A stretch of 55,213 nt of DNA. It comes from a virus. The notes under the pieces are model-generated. The model was not told the DNA's origin and ran no database searches. It saw only the letters and a list, made by a program, of their open reading frames with translations. The stretch lies in IMG/VR virus record IMGVR_UViG_3300042291_000512, positions 1-55,213 of that record; one strand, written 5' to 3'. Within the stretch, counting starts at the first letter, position 1; every line of letters begins with the position of its first letter. The position numbers and the translations under genes are program-made. Positions 36,674 through 45,595 of this stretch are shown here, in pieces.

Positions 36674-37821
36674 TGATATACGATAATTTAAAAAAGAACA
36701 AAAATAATATAGTTGAGGTACAAAACAAAGTGATAGTTCATTTTGTTAAAGGACCGTATGTAGAAATAAAAGGAAGTAAGGCTTCGGAATATAAAGTTGA
36801 ATTTATAGATAATAAAACCAATAAAATACATTATGCAGCAACTATAAAAAACAATTGTTGGTGTAAATCAAATATTGAATATTTTGTAGAATGGAAAATA
36901 AAAATTTATGAAAATGATAAATTATGGTATGAGTACATTTATAATGCAAAAGGTAAGCGTGTTTATATAGCAATGGATTCAAAGGCATTAGGGGATTCTT
37001 TGGCATGGGTAGCGTATGTTGAAGAATTTAGAAAAAAACACGAATGTGAAGTAACAACTTCAACATTTATGAACGATATGTTTATACAACAATATCCCAA
37101 TGTAACATTTGTATCACCAGGAACTCCTGTTGAAAATCTTTACGCGATGTATTGTGTTGGATTATTTTACAATGATGATAGTTCTATAAATTTAATGAAA
37201 AATCCAATAGACCCTAAAACACAAACAATGCAAAAAATGTGTTCCGATATATTGGGATTGGATTTCATAGAAGTTAGAACTAAAATAAAAAAACGAAATA
37301 TAAAAATAGACCCAAATCTTAAACAAGTTTGTATTGGTATATTTGGGACCGCTCAATCTAAATTTTGGAATAACCCAACAGGATGGCAAGATGTTGTTAA
37401 TTGGTTAAAGGAACGTGGGTATGTTGTAAAATTACTTTCGAGAGAGGGTGATGATTATATGGGAAATAAATTACCAAACGGAATTGTACAACATCCCAAT
37501 GGACCATTAGAATTGGTAATGGATGAAATGTTAAAATCAAAAGCATTTATTGGTATTGGTAGTGGATTGAGTTGGTTGAGTTGGAGTTTAAATGTTCCAA
37601 CTGTATTGATTAGTGGATTCTCATACGATTGGGCCGAGATGAAAGATTGTTATAGAGTAGCAGCACCAAAAGGTAAATGTGAGGGATGTTTTAATAGACT
37701 TAGATTGGATCCTGGTGATTGGAATTGGTGTCCGGACCATAAGGGAACTGATAGACAATTTGAGTGTACAAACTCAATAACATCAGAAATGGTAATAAAA
37801 GAATTGGAAAAATTCTTATAA
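36673..37821 (+). CDS. BAHT/TibC-like protein O-heptosyltransferase
   Basis: A 382-residue protein resembling the autotransporter strand-loop-strand O-heptosyltransferase family (Aah/TibC). It has an N-terminal beta domain, then a GT-B catalytic part (MDSKALGDSLAWVAYVEEFR, FGTAQSKFWNNPTGWQDVV, FIGIGSGLSWLSWSLNVP). The C-terminal four-cysteine cluster is Cys336-x2-Cys339-x13-Cys353-x11-Cys365 (KGKCEGCFNRLRLD ... WNWCPD ... FECTNS), which in TibC binds iron. Known members transfer heptose from ADP-heptose to Ser of adhesins. ATG at 36673 overlaps the upstream stop; the in-frame TTG at 36664 is less likely. Its position just after the fibre suggests glycosylation of virion proteins, which is inference. 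Confidence 0.82.
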   Translation: MIYDNLKKNKNNIVEVQNKVIVHFVKGPYVEIKGSKASEYKVEFIDNKTNKIHYAATIKNNCWCKSNIEYFVEWKIKIYENDKLWYEYIYNAKGKRVYIAMDSKALGDSLAWVAYVEEFRKKHECEVTTSTFMNDMFIQQYPNVTFVSPGTPVENLYAMYCVGLFYNDDSSINLMKNPIDPKTQTMQKMCSDILGLDFIEVRTKIKKRNIKIDPNLKQVCIGIFGTAQSKFWNNPTGWQDVVNWLKERGYVVKLLSREGDDYMGNKLPNGIVQHPNGPLELVMDEMLKSKAFIGIGSGLSWLSWSLNVPTVLISGFSYDWAEMKDCYRVAAPKGKCEGCFNRLRLDPGDWNWCPDHKGTDRQFECTNSITSEMVIKELEKFL

Positions 37822-37836
37822 AAAATAAAAAACAAT

Positions 37837-37845
37837 ATACTTATA
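37837..37845 (+). promoter_or_regulatory. Late-type promoter element (C variant)
   Basis: ATACTTATA within TATACTTATATATATA, 25 bases before the ATG at 37871. Confidence 0.6.
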
Positions 37846-37870
37846 TATATAAACAATAAAAAACAAAATT

Positions 37871-38263
37871 ATGGCAGGATTAGATAACATTCCACAAAAA
37901 ACAACAGTTGAGATTGAAATCGTTAAATTAGACGAAAATGTGCTAGAAAGTATTAAAGATTTAAATCAAAAATCTGCAGGTATCATTAATGAATTTGGAC
38001 AAATCTATCTTAGAAAAAAAGAAATCCAAGATGAATTAACCGGATTGGATGATGTTTTGCAAAAAGGTGAAGATGAGTTTAAATCTATTAATTTTCAATT
38101 GAAAGAAATCATTGAGGCTTTGGATGATAGATACCCACAAGGTAGAATTAACTTACAAGACGGTACAATTCAATATCAACCAGGTGCACCAACTAGAAAA
38201 CAACAAGCTGAACAGCAAGCACAACAATCTTCTGGAAGCGGAATGAAAGTAGTAAAACAATAA
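37871..38263 (+). CDS. Coiled-coil protein, paralogue of the gene at 34157
   Basis: A 130-residue helical protein. Its core (residues about 35-100) is paralogous to the 94-residue protein at 34157, and it adds a Gln/Ser-rich tail (KQQAEQQAQQSSGSG). A C-variant late element lies at 37837-37845. Unknown function. Confidence 0.75.
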   Translation: MAGLDNIPQKTTVEIEIVKLDENVLESIKDLNQKSAGIINEFGQIYLRKKEIQDELTGLDDVLQKGEDEFKSINFQLKEIIEALDDRYPQGRINLQDGTIQYQPGAPTRKQQAEQQAQQSSGSGMKVVKQ

Positions 38264-38269
38264 TATCGA

Positions 38270-38278
38270 ATATTTATA
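38270..38278 (+). promoter_or_regulatory. Late-type promoter element
   Basis: ATATTTATA, 16 bases before the ATG at 38295. Confidence 0.6.
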
Positions 38279-38294
38279 TAGCAAGAACTATATA

Positions 38295-41200
38295 ATGAAC
38301 GAATTATCAAACTTTTTAAGAGAAACAATATTGGGAGAAGCGGCTCAAATGGACAAAGTAGTTGTTGTCTATTCGGGTCGTTTTCAACCATTTCATAAAG
38401 GACACTACGCAACTTATGATAATTTAGTACGCAAATTCGGTAAGGATAGTGTATATATCGGAACTTCTAATGTTACCGATTCAAAGAAATCTCCATTTAA
38501 TTTTAAGGAAAAGAAAGTAATAATGACAACAATGTTTGGTATTCCATCAAACAAAATTGTCAATATTAAAAATCCATATGCGCCTGAAGAAATACTAAAA
38601 AAGTATGAATCTGATACAACTGGTTTAATAGTTGTAGTTGGAGAGAAGGATGAAAATCGTTTAAGTGGTAAATACTTTACTCCATATAAAGGCAAAGTAG
38701 AGAAAGGATATTTGGATAAAGGATATGTGTATGCTTCACCTGCTCAATCAAATCCTATTAGTGGTACTGATGTTAGATATTGGTTAAGTGCTGGTAGCTC
38801 GGATGATAGAAAGAAAAACTTTACAAAAGCATATCCAAAGTTTGATTCTCAGATATTTAAATTAATTACTCTTAAGTTAAAGAGTTTAAAAGAATGTATT
38901 AACGAAGAAATTAAACTAAACGTAAAAATTGGTGATACTATTTTAATGGGTAGATTTAAAAATAAAAAAGTAGTTGTAAAAACAATAGGAACTGATGATT
39001 GGGGGATGCCAACAATCAATGGTAAAAAGGTAGCAACGTTTAGAATTCCTAAAAAAGAAAACCTAAAAGAAATTAATCTCGGTGGATACGGTGCAGATCC
39101 TGGTGAACCTGATACTGGATATATTCCTGATGGAAAAGCTAGAATATTAAATACAACAAAACCAGAACCTTGGTTTAATCAAGGTGGATATACTCAATTA
39201 CATACTCCAAAAGCCGATGATATGAGAGGTAAAGGAAAATCAAAAGATACCGAAACTCAATTTAGAAAAGCGTATTATAAAGTTAAAAACGTAACACAAA
39301 GTACATTAAATCCAGCAGATGACCCGCATAAAGTTGAAGATTGGGAAGAAACTAATAGAGATACTCCATTAGAAAAACCTAAAAGATTTTGGGAATTACC
39401 TGATAATCAAAAAAATACAATAATTTCAAAAGAAGATATTAAAGAAATAGTTGAAGATTTTGATTCTATATTAGATGAGATGGGATTGCCGGGTGGAGCT
39501 GGTGTGGGTTTGAGTTTGCCGGGTGGATATATTAATGGAGCACCAAAAGCTGATGATGTTAAGAAGGTTAGTAAAAAACTTAACAACAAAGGAATAAGTG
39601 GTTATGAAGAAATTGATGAAGATAAAATTCCTGGTGGTTTGGCAAATGGTAAAACTTTAATTGATTTGGCTAATAAGTGGGATTCTAAAGGATATTACGA
39701 ACCAAAGCAATTTGCAGCAGAATATATTAAACCTAAATTGATAAATGGTATTAGAGTTGAAATGGAGCATACATCTGATATTAGATATGCAGCCGAAATA
39801 GCAATGGACCATTTATGGGAAGATTTAAATTATTATCAAAAGTTATCAAGTATTGAAGGTGATAGTATAGCTGAAGCAAGTGGTAATGGTGCTTTCTATA
39901 ATGATGGAAATGCAACAACTGGTACTCAATGGAATGGTACATGGGATGATTATGATAAGCAAAAATACTATTTAGATAATTTGGAAGGTTGGGATTTCTT
40001 TGATGAAATACCATCTAAAAGAGAAAAGAAAAAAGCAGTAGACCAAAAATTACCAATAGATAATCATAAAGATACAACTGATAATTACAATCGTATATTA
40101 AAGCATGATTTAAAATCCCCAATTGATTTTCTTAAAGAATCTTTATTAACTGAAGGTGGTGCGTATGGTCATATGAACCATCCATTTGATATTGAGATGA
40201 ATCTTACCTTTGGTGATTTAAAACAAATTGTGGTAAGAGCTCTTAATGGTGATTTAGAATTAGCAAGAGAGAAGACTGATGGACAAGCATTGGCAGTTAG
40301 TTGGGTAAATGGTAGATTAGTTGCAGCTCGTAACAAATCACACCTAAAGAACAAAGGAACTGGCGCTATGACAATAGGACAAGTAGCAGATAAGTTTGCC
40401 GGTAGAGGTGGATTAACCGATGCATATAATTTCGCTATGAAAGATTTATCCGCAGCAATAGCAGCCCTATCTGAACCTCAACGTAAGAAGGTTTTTAAGG
40501 ATGGTAGTTCGTTTATGAACTTAGAAGTAATATATCCAACGTCTGTAAATGTAATCCCCTACAATCAACCCCTATTAGTATTTCATGGTACGTTTGATTA
40601 TGATATGGATGGTACTATTGTAGGTGAAAACCAACAAGCGGCATCTATATTGGGTGGAATGATTAAGCAAGTAAATGCACACGTTCAATCTAAGTACACA
40701 ATACAGGGCCCTCCAATTAATAAACTTCCTAAATCAGAACACCTTTCTAAATTGCAAGGAAAGTATTTAGGAATGATTACTAAACTTCAAAATGAGTTTA
40801 AGTTAGCAGATAGTGATGGTGTGGCGGATTATCATCAATCATGGTGGACTGATTTCGTAGAAAAGAAAGCTAAGAAGTTAGATTATCAACAAAAAATAGG
40901 ATTAATTAAAAGATGGGCTTTTGGGGACAAAGGTTTCCGTATAGCAGAAATAACTGATGACAAATTAAGAGCATGGGCTGAACAAACCGATAAGCAAGAC
41001 CAACAAAAGATATCAAAGCAAAATCTAATGAGATTTGAGGAGATATTCTTAGGAGTTGGTGCGGATGTATTATCGTTTATGGAATCGGTACTTACTGCAA
41101 ATCCTGATAGTGCTAAAAGACAAATGGTAGCACGTTTAGAAACAACAATATCCCAAGTAAAAGCAAGTGGTGACCCTAAGAAGATTGCAAAATTAAAATT

Positions 41201-41348
41201 AGAATTACAAAGATTAAATGCTTTGGGTGGATTCGAAAAGATTGTACCAAATGAGGGTATTGTATTTGTCTATGGAGGTAACACTTACAAATTAACAGGC
41301 GCATTCGCACCCCTAAATCAAATTTTAGGTATTTTCTTTGATAAATAA
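38295..41348 (+). CDS. Nucleotidyltransferase - DUF5661 - polynucleotide-ligase-like fusion
   Basis: A 1017-residue protein with three recognisable parts. Residues 20-200 are a HIGH-type nucleotidyltransferase: YSGRFQPFHKGHYATYDNL (His34, His37) and ISGTDVR (155-161), as in NMN or pantetheine-phosphate adenylyltransferases. Around 484-520 is a DUF5661-like segment (IRVEMEHTSDIRYAAEIAMD then HLWEDLNYY). Residues 620-1017 look like a nucleotidyltransferase of the DNA/RNA ligase superfamily: Lys660-Thr-Asp-Gly then VNGRLVAARNK, FMNLEVIYP, LLVFHGTFDYD, and EGIVFVYGG (Glu987) with TYKLTG (Lys999). N-terminal FLRETILGEAAQ resembles a prohead-targeting peptide with an (L/I)-x-E cleavage site. Substrates are unknown: NAD metabolism or nucleic-acid end repair are both possible. 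Confidence 0.75.
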   Translation: MNELSNFLRETILGEAAQMDKVVVVYSGRFQPFHKGHYATYDNLVRKFGKDSVYIGTSNVTDSKKSPFNFKEKKVIMTTMFGIPSNKIVNIKNPYAPEEILKKYESDTTGLIVVVGEKDENRLSGKYFTPYKGKVEKGYLDKGYVYASPAQSNPISGTDVRYWLSAGSSDDRKKNFTKAYPKFDSQIFKLITLKLKSLKECINEEIKLNVKIGDTILMGRFKNKKVVVKTIGTDDWGMPTINGKKVATFRIPKKENLKEINLGGYGADPGEPDTGYIPDGKARILNTTKPEPWFNQGGYTQLHTPKADDMRGKGKSKDTETQFRKAYYKVKNVTQSTLNPADDPHKVEDWEETNRDTPLEKPKRFWELPDNQKNTIISKEDIKEIVEDFDSILDEMGLPGGAGVGLSLPGGYINGAPKADDVKKVSKKLNNKGISGYEEIDEDKIPGGLANGKTLIDLANKWDSKGYYEPKQFAAEYIKPKLINGIRVEMEHTSDIRYAAEIAMDHLWEDLNYYQKLSSIEGDSIAEASGNGAFYNDGNATTGTQWNGTWDDYDKQKYYLDNLEGWDFFDEIPSKREKKKAVDQKLPIDNHKDTTDNYNRILKHDLKSPIDFLKESLLTEGGAYGHMNHPFDIEMNLTFGDLKQIVVRALNGDLELAREKTDGQALAVSWVNGRLVAARNKSHLKNKGTGAMTIGQVADKFAGRGGLTDAYNFAMKDLSAAIAALSEPQRKKVFKDGSSFMNLEVIYPTSVNVIPYNQPLLVFHGTFDYDMDGTIVGENQQAASILGGMIKQVNAHVQSKYTIQGPPINKLPKSEHLSKLQGKYLGMITKLQNEFKLADSDGVADYHQSWWTDFVEKKAKKLDYQQKIGLIKRWAFGDKGFRIAEITDDKLRAWAEQTDKQDQQKISKQNLMRFEEIFLGVGADVLSFMESVLTANPDSAKRQMVARLETTISQVKASGDPKKIAKLKLELQRLNALGGFEKIVPNEGIVFVYGGNTYKLTGAFAPLNQILGIFFDK

Positions 41349-41367
41349 TCGTTTTCTTTATTTTGAT

Positions 41368-41376
41368 ATACTTATA
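41368..41376 (+). promoter_or_regulatory. Late-type promoter element (C variant)
   Basis: ATACTTATA within TATACTTATATATA, 23 bases before the ATG at 41400. Confidence 0.62.
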
Positions 41377-41399
41377 TATACAAATATATCGTAAGTAAT

Positions 41400-42083
41400 A
41401 TGGCAAGAGAATTCAATAAAAAATTCATGCATCCAACTAGACGAAAGTTGGTAGATATGGTAATGCATGGGGCTGAATATGAAAAGGAATCATTTATTTC
41501 ATTTTCTGGAGCAGATAAAGAAAAGGTAAAAAGAACAATTGGTGAAAAATGGACCGATACCGATGGTAGGTCTTGGGAACAATTGGAAGCTGGTAAAATA
41601 GAAACATCCGAATTGGGTGATACTATGGCTGAAGTTAGAGCGTATTTAGATTCATTGAATACTTGTAAATCTGATAATTGCAAAACAATAAAAGTAGGTA
41701 GAGTTGATAAAAAATTAATATCTAAAACTGGATATTGTTTACACTGTCTTACATTAAGAGAATCTCAAATTAAAGTAGATGGATTGTGGAAAGAATATGA
41801 AGATTATAAAATGTATTCTAATATGATTGCACATGGTAAAGATGTAATTGCACAATTTCAACAAGCGTATGATGATGCAAAACAAACTTATGAAGTAGTT
41901 CAAGAAGATGGTAAAATTGAAACTTGGAGTATGGAAAGAGATGTTAATGAATTGAAAGCAGAAATAATGACGGATATTGTTAATTTTGAAAAAGAAATAG
42001 AACTAGTTACAAAATTAAGAAATGAGGCTTACACAAAATTAAAAGATAAAAATTACGATTTAGTAAGACCACTTAAAGATTAA
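41400..42083 (+). CDS. Zinc-motif protein upstream of terminase, possible small-terminase counterpart
   Basis: A 227-residue protein. Residues about 82-118 hold four cysteines in CKSDNC ... YCLHC, a likely zinc site. The C-terminal half is coiled-coil helical (ERDVNELKAEIMTDIVNFEK). It ends one base before the terminase large subunit, the place of T4 gene 16, but no sequence resemblance to gp16 is evident. A DNA-recognition or packaging-partner role is inferred from position only. Confidence 0.65.
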   Translation: MAREFNKKFMHPTRRKLVDMVMHGAEYEKESFISFSGADKEKVKRTIGEKWTDTDGRSWEQLEAGKIETSELGDTMAEVRAYLDSLNTCKSDNCKTIKVGRVDKKLISKTGYCLHCLTLRESQIKVDGLWKEYEDYKMYSNMIAHGKDVIAQFQQAYDDAKQTYEVVQEDGKIETWSMERDVNELKAEIMTDIVNFEKEIELVTKLRNEAYTKLKDKNYDLVRPLKD

Positions 42084-42084
42084 T

Positions 42085-43680
42085 ATGAGTACTGGTATAA
42101 CACAAAAAAAATCGTTAAAAGAGATTATTGCAGAAGAGTACAAAAAATGTGCGGTAGACCCGATACATTTTATGAAAAAGTATTGTATGATTCAGCATCC
42201 TGTTAGGGGTAAGATACCTTTTCAATTATTTCCATTTCAGGAAAAAACTTTAACTCAATTTAAAGATAATAGATTTAACGTAGTTCTAAAATCACGTCAA
42301 ACTGGCATATCAACACTTTGTGCTGGATTTTCACTTTGGAAAATGATATTCAATACGGATTTTAATGTGTTGGTAATTGCAACAAAACAGGAGGTAGCAA
42401 AGAACTTAGTAACTAAAGTAAGAGTAATGCATGATTTACTCCCAACATGGCTTAAGGGAGGTTCTATGGAAGATAACAAGCTTTCCCTTCGTTTGCAAAA
42501 TGGTTCTCAAATTAAGGCTATTGCTTCTTCTCCTGATGCAGGACGTTCTGAAGCCTTATCACTTCTTATATTTGATGAGGCCGCTTTCATTGATGATATT
42601 GATGAGATTTGGGTATCAGCACAATCTACCCTTTCAACGGGTGGTAGTTGTATTGCACTATCTACTCCTAATGGTGTGGGTAATTGGTTTCACCAAACTT
42701 GGTTAGGAGCTGAGGAAAGTAGAAACCCATTCAATACAATCAGATTACATTGGACAGTGCATCCGGAAAGAGACCAGAAATGGAGAGATGAGCAAGAAAA
42801 ACTATTAGGTGTAAAGAAAGCAGCACAAGAATGTGATTGTGATTTTGTATCTTCTGGTGAAACTGTAGTTGAACCCGAAACCCTAATGTTTTATAAAGAA
42901 ACATATATTCAAGACCCAATAGAGAAAGGTGGATTTGATGGAAATCTTTGGAAATGGGAACATCCCGATTATTCTAAATCCTATATGGTAGTAGCCGATG
43001 TGGCCAGAGGTGATGGAGCAGATTATTCTACTTGTCATGTAATTGATATAGTTAATTCGGTTCAAGTAGCTGAATACAAAGGTAAAGTTGATACAAAAGA
43101 TTTTGGAAACTTCTTAGTAGCACTTTCAACTGAATATAACGATGCACTTCTTGTAATAGAGAATGCAAACATTGGTTGGGCAACAATCCAGCAAGTAATT
43201 GATAGAGATTATAAAAACTTATTCTATATGAGTAAGGATTTGAAATACATTGACGTAGAGAATCAGATGACAAATAGATATAGAGCAGAGGATAAAGGAT
43301 TGGTAGCTGGTTTTTCAACTACTTCTAAAACTAGACCTTTAATCATATCTAAACTAACTGATTACTTTAGAGAGAAATCAATTATAATTCGTTCTAATCG
43401 TTTGATAGATGAACTATTTACATTTATTTATATGAATGGTAGAGCAGAAGCTATGAAGGGTTATAATGATGACTTAGTTATGGCTATATCAATTGGGTTA
43501 TGGGTTAGAGATACGGCACTTCGTTTAAGACAAGAAGGTATAGATTTAACCAAACAAGCGGTAAGTGGTATCACATCAAATACATCTCAAGGAATTTATG
43601 GTGGTAATGATACTATGAATGATAACCCTTGGAAAATGAGAGTTGGTGATGGATTTGAAGATTTATCACAATGGTTGTAG
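42085..43680 (+). CDS. 17: Terminase large subunit gp17
   Basis: A 531-residue packaging motor (T4 gp17 is 610). ATPase: Walker A-like SRQTGIST at about 71-78, Walker B LLIFDEAAF (Asp164-Glu165), and coupling STPNGVGN. Nuclease of RNase H fold: MVVADVARGDGADYS (Asp305), LLVIENANIGWATIQQ, and GYNDDLVMAISIGLW. It cuts concatemers and drives DNA through the portal. The portal gene follows directly, so genes 18 and 19 (sheath and tube), which separate 17 and 20 in T4, are not at this place. Confidence 0.95.
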   Translation: MSTGITQKKSLKEIIAEEYKKCAVDPIHFMKKYCMIQHPVRGKIPFQLFPFQEKTLTQFKDNRFNVVLKSRQTGISTLCAGFSLWKMIFNTDFNVLVIATKQEVAKNLVTKVRVMHDLLPTWLKGGSMEDNKLSLRLQNGSQIKAIASSPDAGRSEALSLLIFDEAAFIDDIDEIWVSAQSTLSTGGSCIALSTPNGVGNWFHQTWLGAEESRNPFNTIRLHWTVHPERDQKWRDEQEKLLGVKKAAQECDCDFVSSGETVVEPETLMFYKETYIQDPIEKGGFDGNLWKWEHPDYSKSYMVVADVARGDGADYSTCHVIDIVNSVQVAEYKGKVDTKDFGNFLVALSTEYNDALLVIENANIGWATIQQVIDRDYKNLFYMSKDLKYIDVENQMTNRYRAEDKGLVAGFSTTSKTRPLIISKLTDYFREKSIIIRSNRLIDELFTFIYMNGRAEAMKGYNDDLVMAISIGLWVRDTALRLRQEGIDLTKQAVSGITSNTSQGIYGGNDTMNDNPWKMRVGDGFEDLSQWL

Positions 43681-43682
43681 TG

Positions 43683-43722
43683 TTTTGACATTTTACGATA
43701 TTTATGTTATAGAATGTCAAAA
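43683..43722. repeat. Inverted repeat around the portal-gene promoter element
   Basis: TTTTGACATT (43683-43692) and AATGTCAAAA (43713-43722) are perfect 10-bp arms separated by 20 bases that contain the late-type element. It could be a regulator site or an RNA hairpin. Confidence 0.75.
43698..43706 (+). promoter_or_regulatory. Late-type promoter element of the portal unit
   Basis: ATATTTATG, 38 bases before the ATG at 43745, inside the 43683-43722 inverted repeat. Confidence 0.58.
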
Positions 43723-43744
43723 TAGAAAACTGATAAAATAAATT

Positions 43745-45526
43745 ATGGCAGAACAAGAATTAGATGATAGTAAAAGTTTTTTTGGTAGACTAAAGAAATT
43801 ATTTTCAACAAATGCTATTGTTACCGTTGATAAAGACGGTAAGCGTAGAGTTGTTGATACGGATGAAAAACAAATGAATACAAATTTTGTAAATCTTAGA
43901 GATAGATATACAAAATTACAAAGGTCATACTACGAAACAAATCAGGGTGCACAATCAATGGCATACCATCAGGTTCGTAGAGAGTTATTCAGAGATTATG
44001 ATGCTATGGATAACGACCCTATTATCGCATCGGCATTAGATATCTATTCAGATGAATCTACAACAAAGAATGAATATGGTGATATATTAACAATCAAATC
44101 ATCAAATGAAAATGTAAGTGCAATACTACATAACTTATTTTATGATATTATAAACATAGAATTTAACCTTTGGCCTTGGACTAGAAACTTAGTAAAATAT
44201 GGTGATTTCTTTTTAGCATTAGAAATGGCAGAAGGTAAGGGTATTATTAATGTAACTCCATACTCTGTATATAATACGGAAAGATTGGAAGGTACTGACC
44301 CAATGAATCAAAACTATGTTAAGTTTAAAGTTGAATTAGACAGATTTGGTAAAAAGGAATATGAGAACTATGAAATGGCTCACTTCCGTTTACTTTCGGA
44401 TACAAACTTCCTACCATATGGTAAGGCTATGATTGAAAACGGCCGTAGAGTTTGGAAACAATTACAATTAATGGAAGATGCGATGTTAATCCATCGTATT
44501 ATGAGAGCTCCTGAAAAGAGAATATTCAAAATTGATATTGGTAACATCAACCCTAATGAAGTTGATAACTATATGCAAAAGATTATCAACAAAATGAAGA
44601 AAACTCCATTCGTTGATAAAAATACAGGAGATTACAACTTAAAATACAATATTCAAAACCTTACTGAAGATTTCTTCTTACCCGTTAGAGGTGGAGATAG
44701 TGGTACTGCTATTGAAAACTTAGCTGGATTAGAATATTCGGCAGTAGAGGATATTGATTATTTAAAAGCTAAATTATTTGCAGCACTTAAAATACCTAAA
44801 GCATTTTTAGGATATGAGGAAGATGTGAATGGTAAAGCAACTTTAGCAGCACAAGATGTTCGTTTTGCTAGAACAATCGAAAGAATTCAAAGAACAATTG
44901 TTAGTGAATTATATAAGGTAGCAATTGTACACTTAGCTGGACAAGGTATTGATGATTCTGAAATGACAAACTTCCAACTTACTTTAACCAACGCTTCTAC
45001 AATATATGAGCAAGAGAAAGTAAATCTTTGGAGTGAGAAAGTTAGATTAGCAACTGATATGAAAGGGTTGAATATGTTATCTACTGATTGGGTTTACCAT
45101 AATGTATTTGGTATGAGTGAAGATGAGATGGACATGGAAAGAGCTAAGATGGTATTAGACCTTAAAGATAGATTCAGATATAACTCAATTGAACAACAAG
45201 GACAAGACCCAGCAAATCCACCAGAACAACAAAACGTAGAAGAAGAAATCCAAAAGATGAAGCAGGAGATTGTTGATAATAAAGGTGGTAGACCAAGAGA
45301 AGGAAATACATATGGTAAAGATAAGCATCCATATGGTAGAGACCCACTGGGTAATAAAGAAAACGAGAAAGAAAGAAAAAGAGAAACTCGTACAAACGAA
45401 TCAAACAAGAAAATAGCACGTGAATATATTAATGGACTTTCGGCAAAAAAGAAGATTTTAAGTGAAAAAACACAAAAATCTGACCTTTTAGATGAAAATA
45501 ATCTATTAGATGACACCAAATTTTAA
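43745..45526 (+). CDS. 20: Portal protein gp20
   Basis: A 593-residue portal vertex protein (T4 gp20 is 524). Conserved stretches include YHQVRRELFRDYDAMDNDPI, IIASALDIYSDESTTKNEYG, WTRNLVKYGDFFLALEM, MRAPEKRIFKIDIGNINPNE, and KLFAALKIPKAFLGYEEDVN. The C-terminus is a charged extension (GGRPREGNTYGKDKHPYGRD). The dodecameric portal is the DNA channel and prohead nucleator. It begins a late unit that runs through the protease to the terminator at 49318. Confidence 0.93.
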   Translation: MAEQELDDSKSFFGRLKKLFSTNAIVTVDKDGKRRVVDTDEKQMNTNFVNLRDRYTKLQRSYYETNQGAQSMAYHQVRRELFRDYDAMDNDPIIASALDIYSDESTTKNEYGDILTIKSSNENVSAILHNLFYDIINIEFNLWPWTRNLVKYGDFFLALEMAEGKGIINVTPYSVYNTERLEGTDPMNQNYVKFKVELDRFGKKEYENYEMAHFRLLSDTNFLPYGKAMIENGRRVWKQLQLMEDAMLIHRIMRAPEKRIFKIDIGNINPNEVDNYMQKIINKMKKTPFVDKNTGDYNLKYNIQNLTEDFFLPVRGGDSGTAIENLAGLEYSAVEDIDYLKAKLFAALKIPKAFLGYEEDVNGKATLAAQDVRFARTIERIQRTIVSELYKVAIVHLAGQGIDDSEMTNFQLTLTNASTIYEQEKVNLWSEKVRLATDMKGLNMLSTDWVYHNVFGMSEDEMDMERAKMVLDLKDRFRYNSIEQQGQDPANPPEQQNVEEEIQKMKQEIVDNKGGRPREGNTYGKDKHPYGRDPLGNKENEKERKRETRTNESNKKIAREYINGLSAKKKILSEKTQKSDLLDENNLLDDTKF

Positions 45527-45543
45527 TAAACATTAAAAAGTTT

Positions 45544-45552
45544 ATATTTATA
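45544..45552 (+). promoter_or_regulatory. Late-type promoter element
   Basis: ATATTTATA, 43 bases before the ATG at 45596. Confidence 0.58.
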
Positions 45553-45595
45553 TGTGTTAGTTTATGGACAATAGGTTAAATTATAGGGTAAATAA

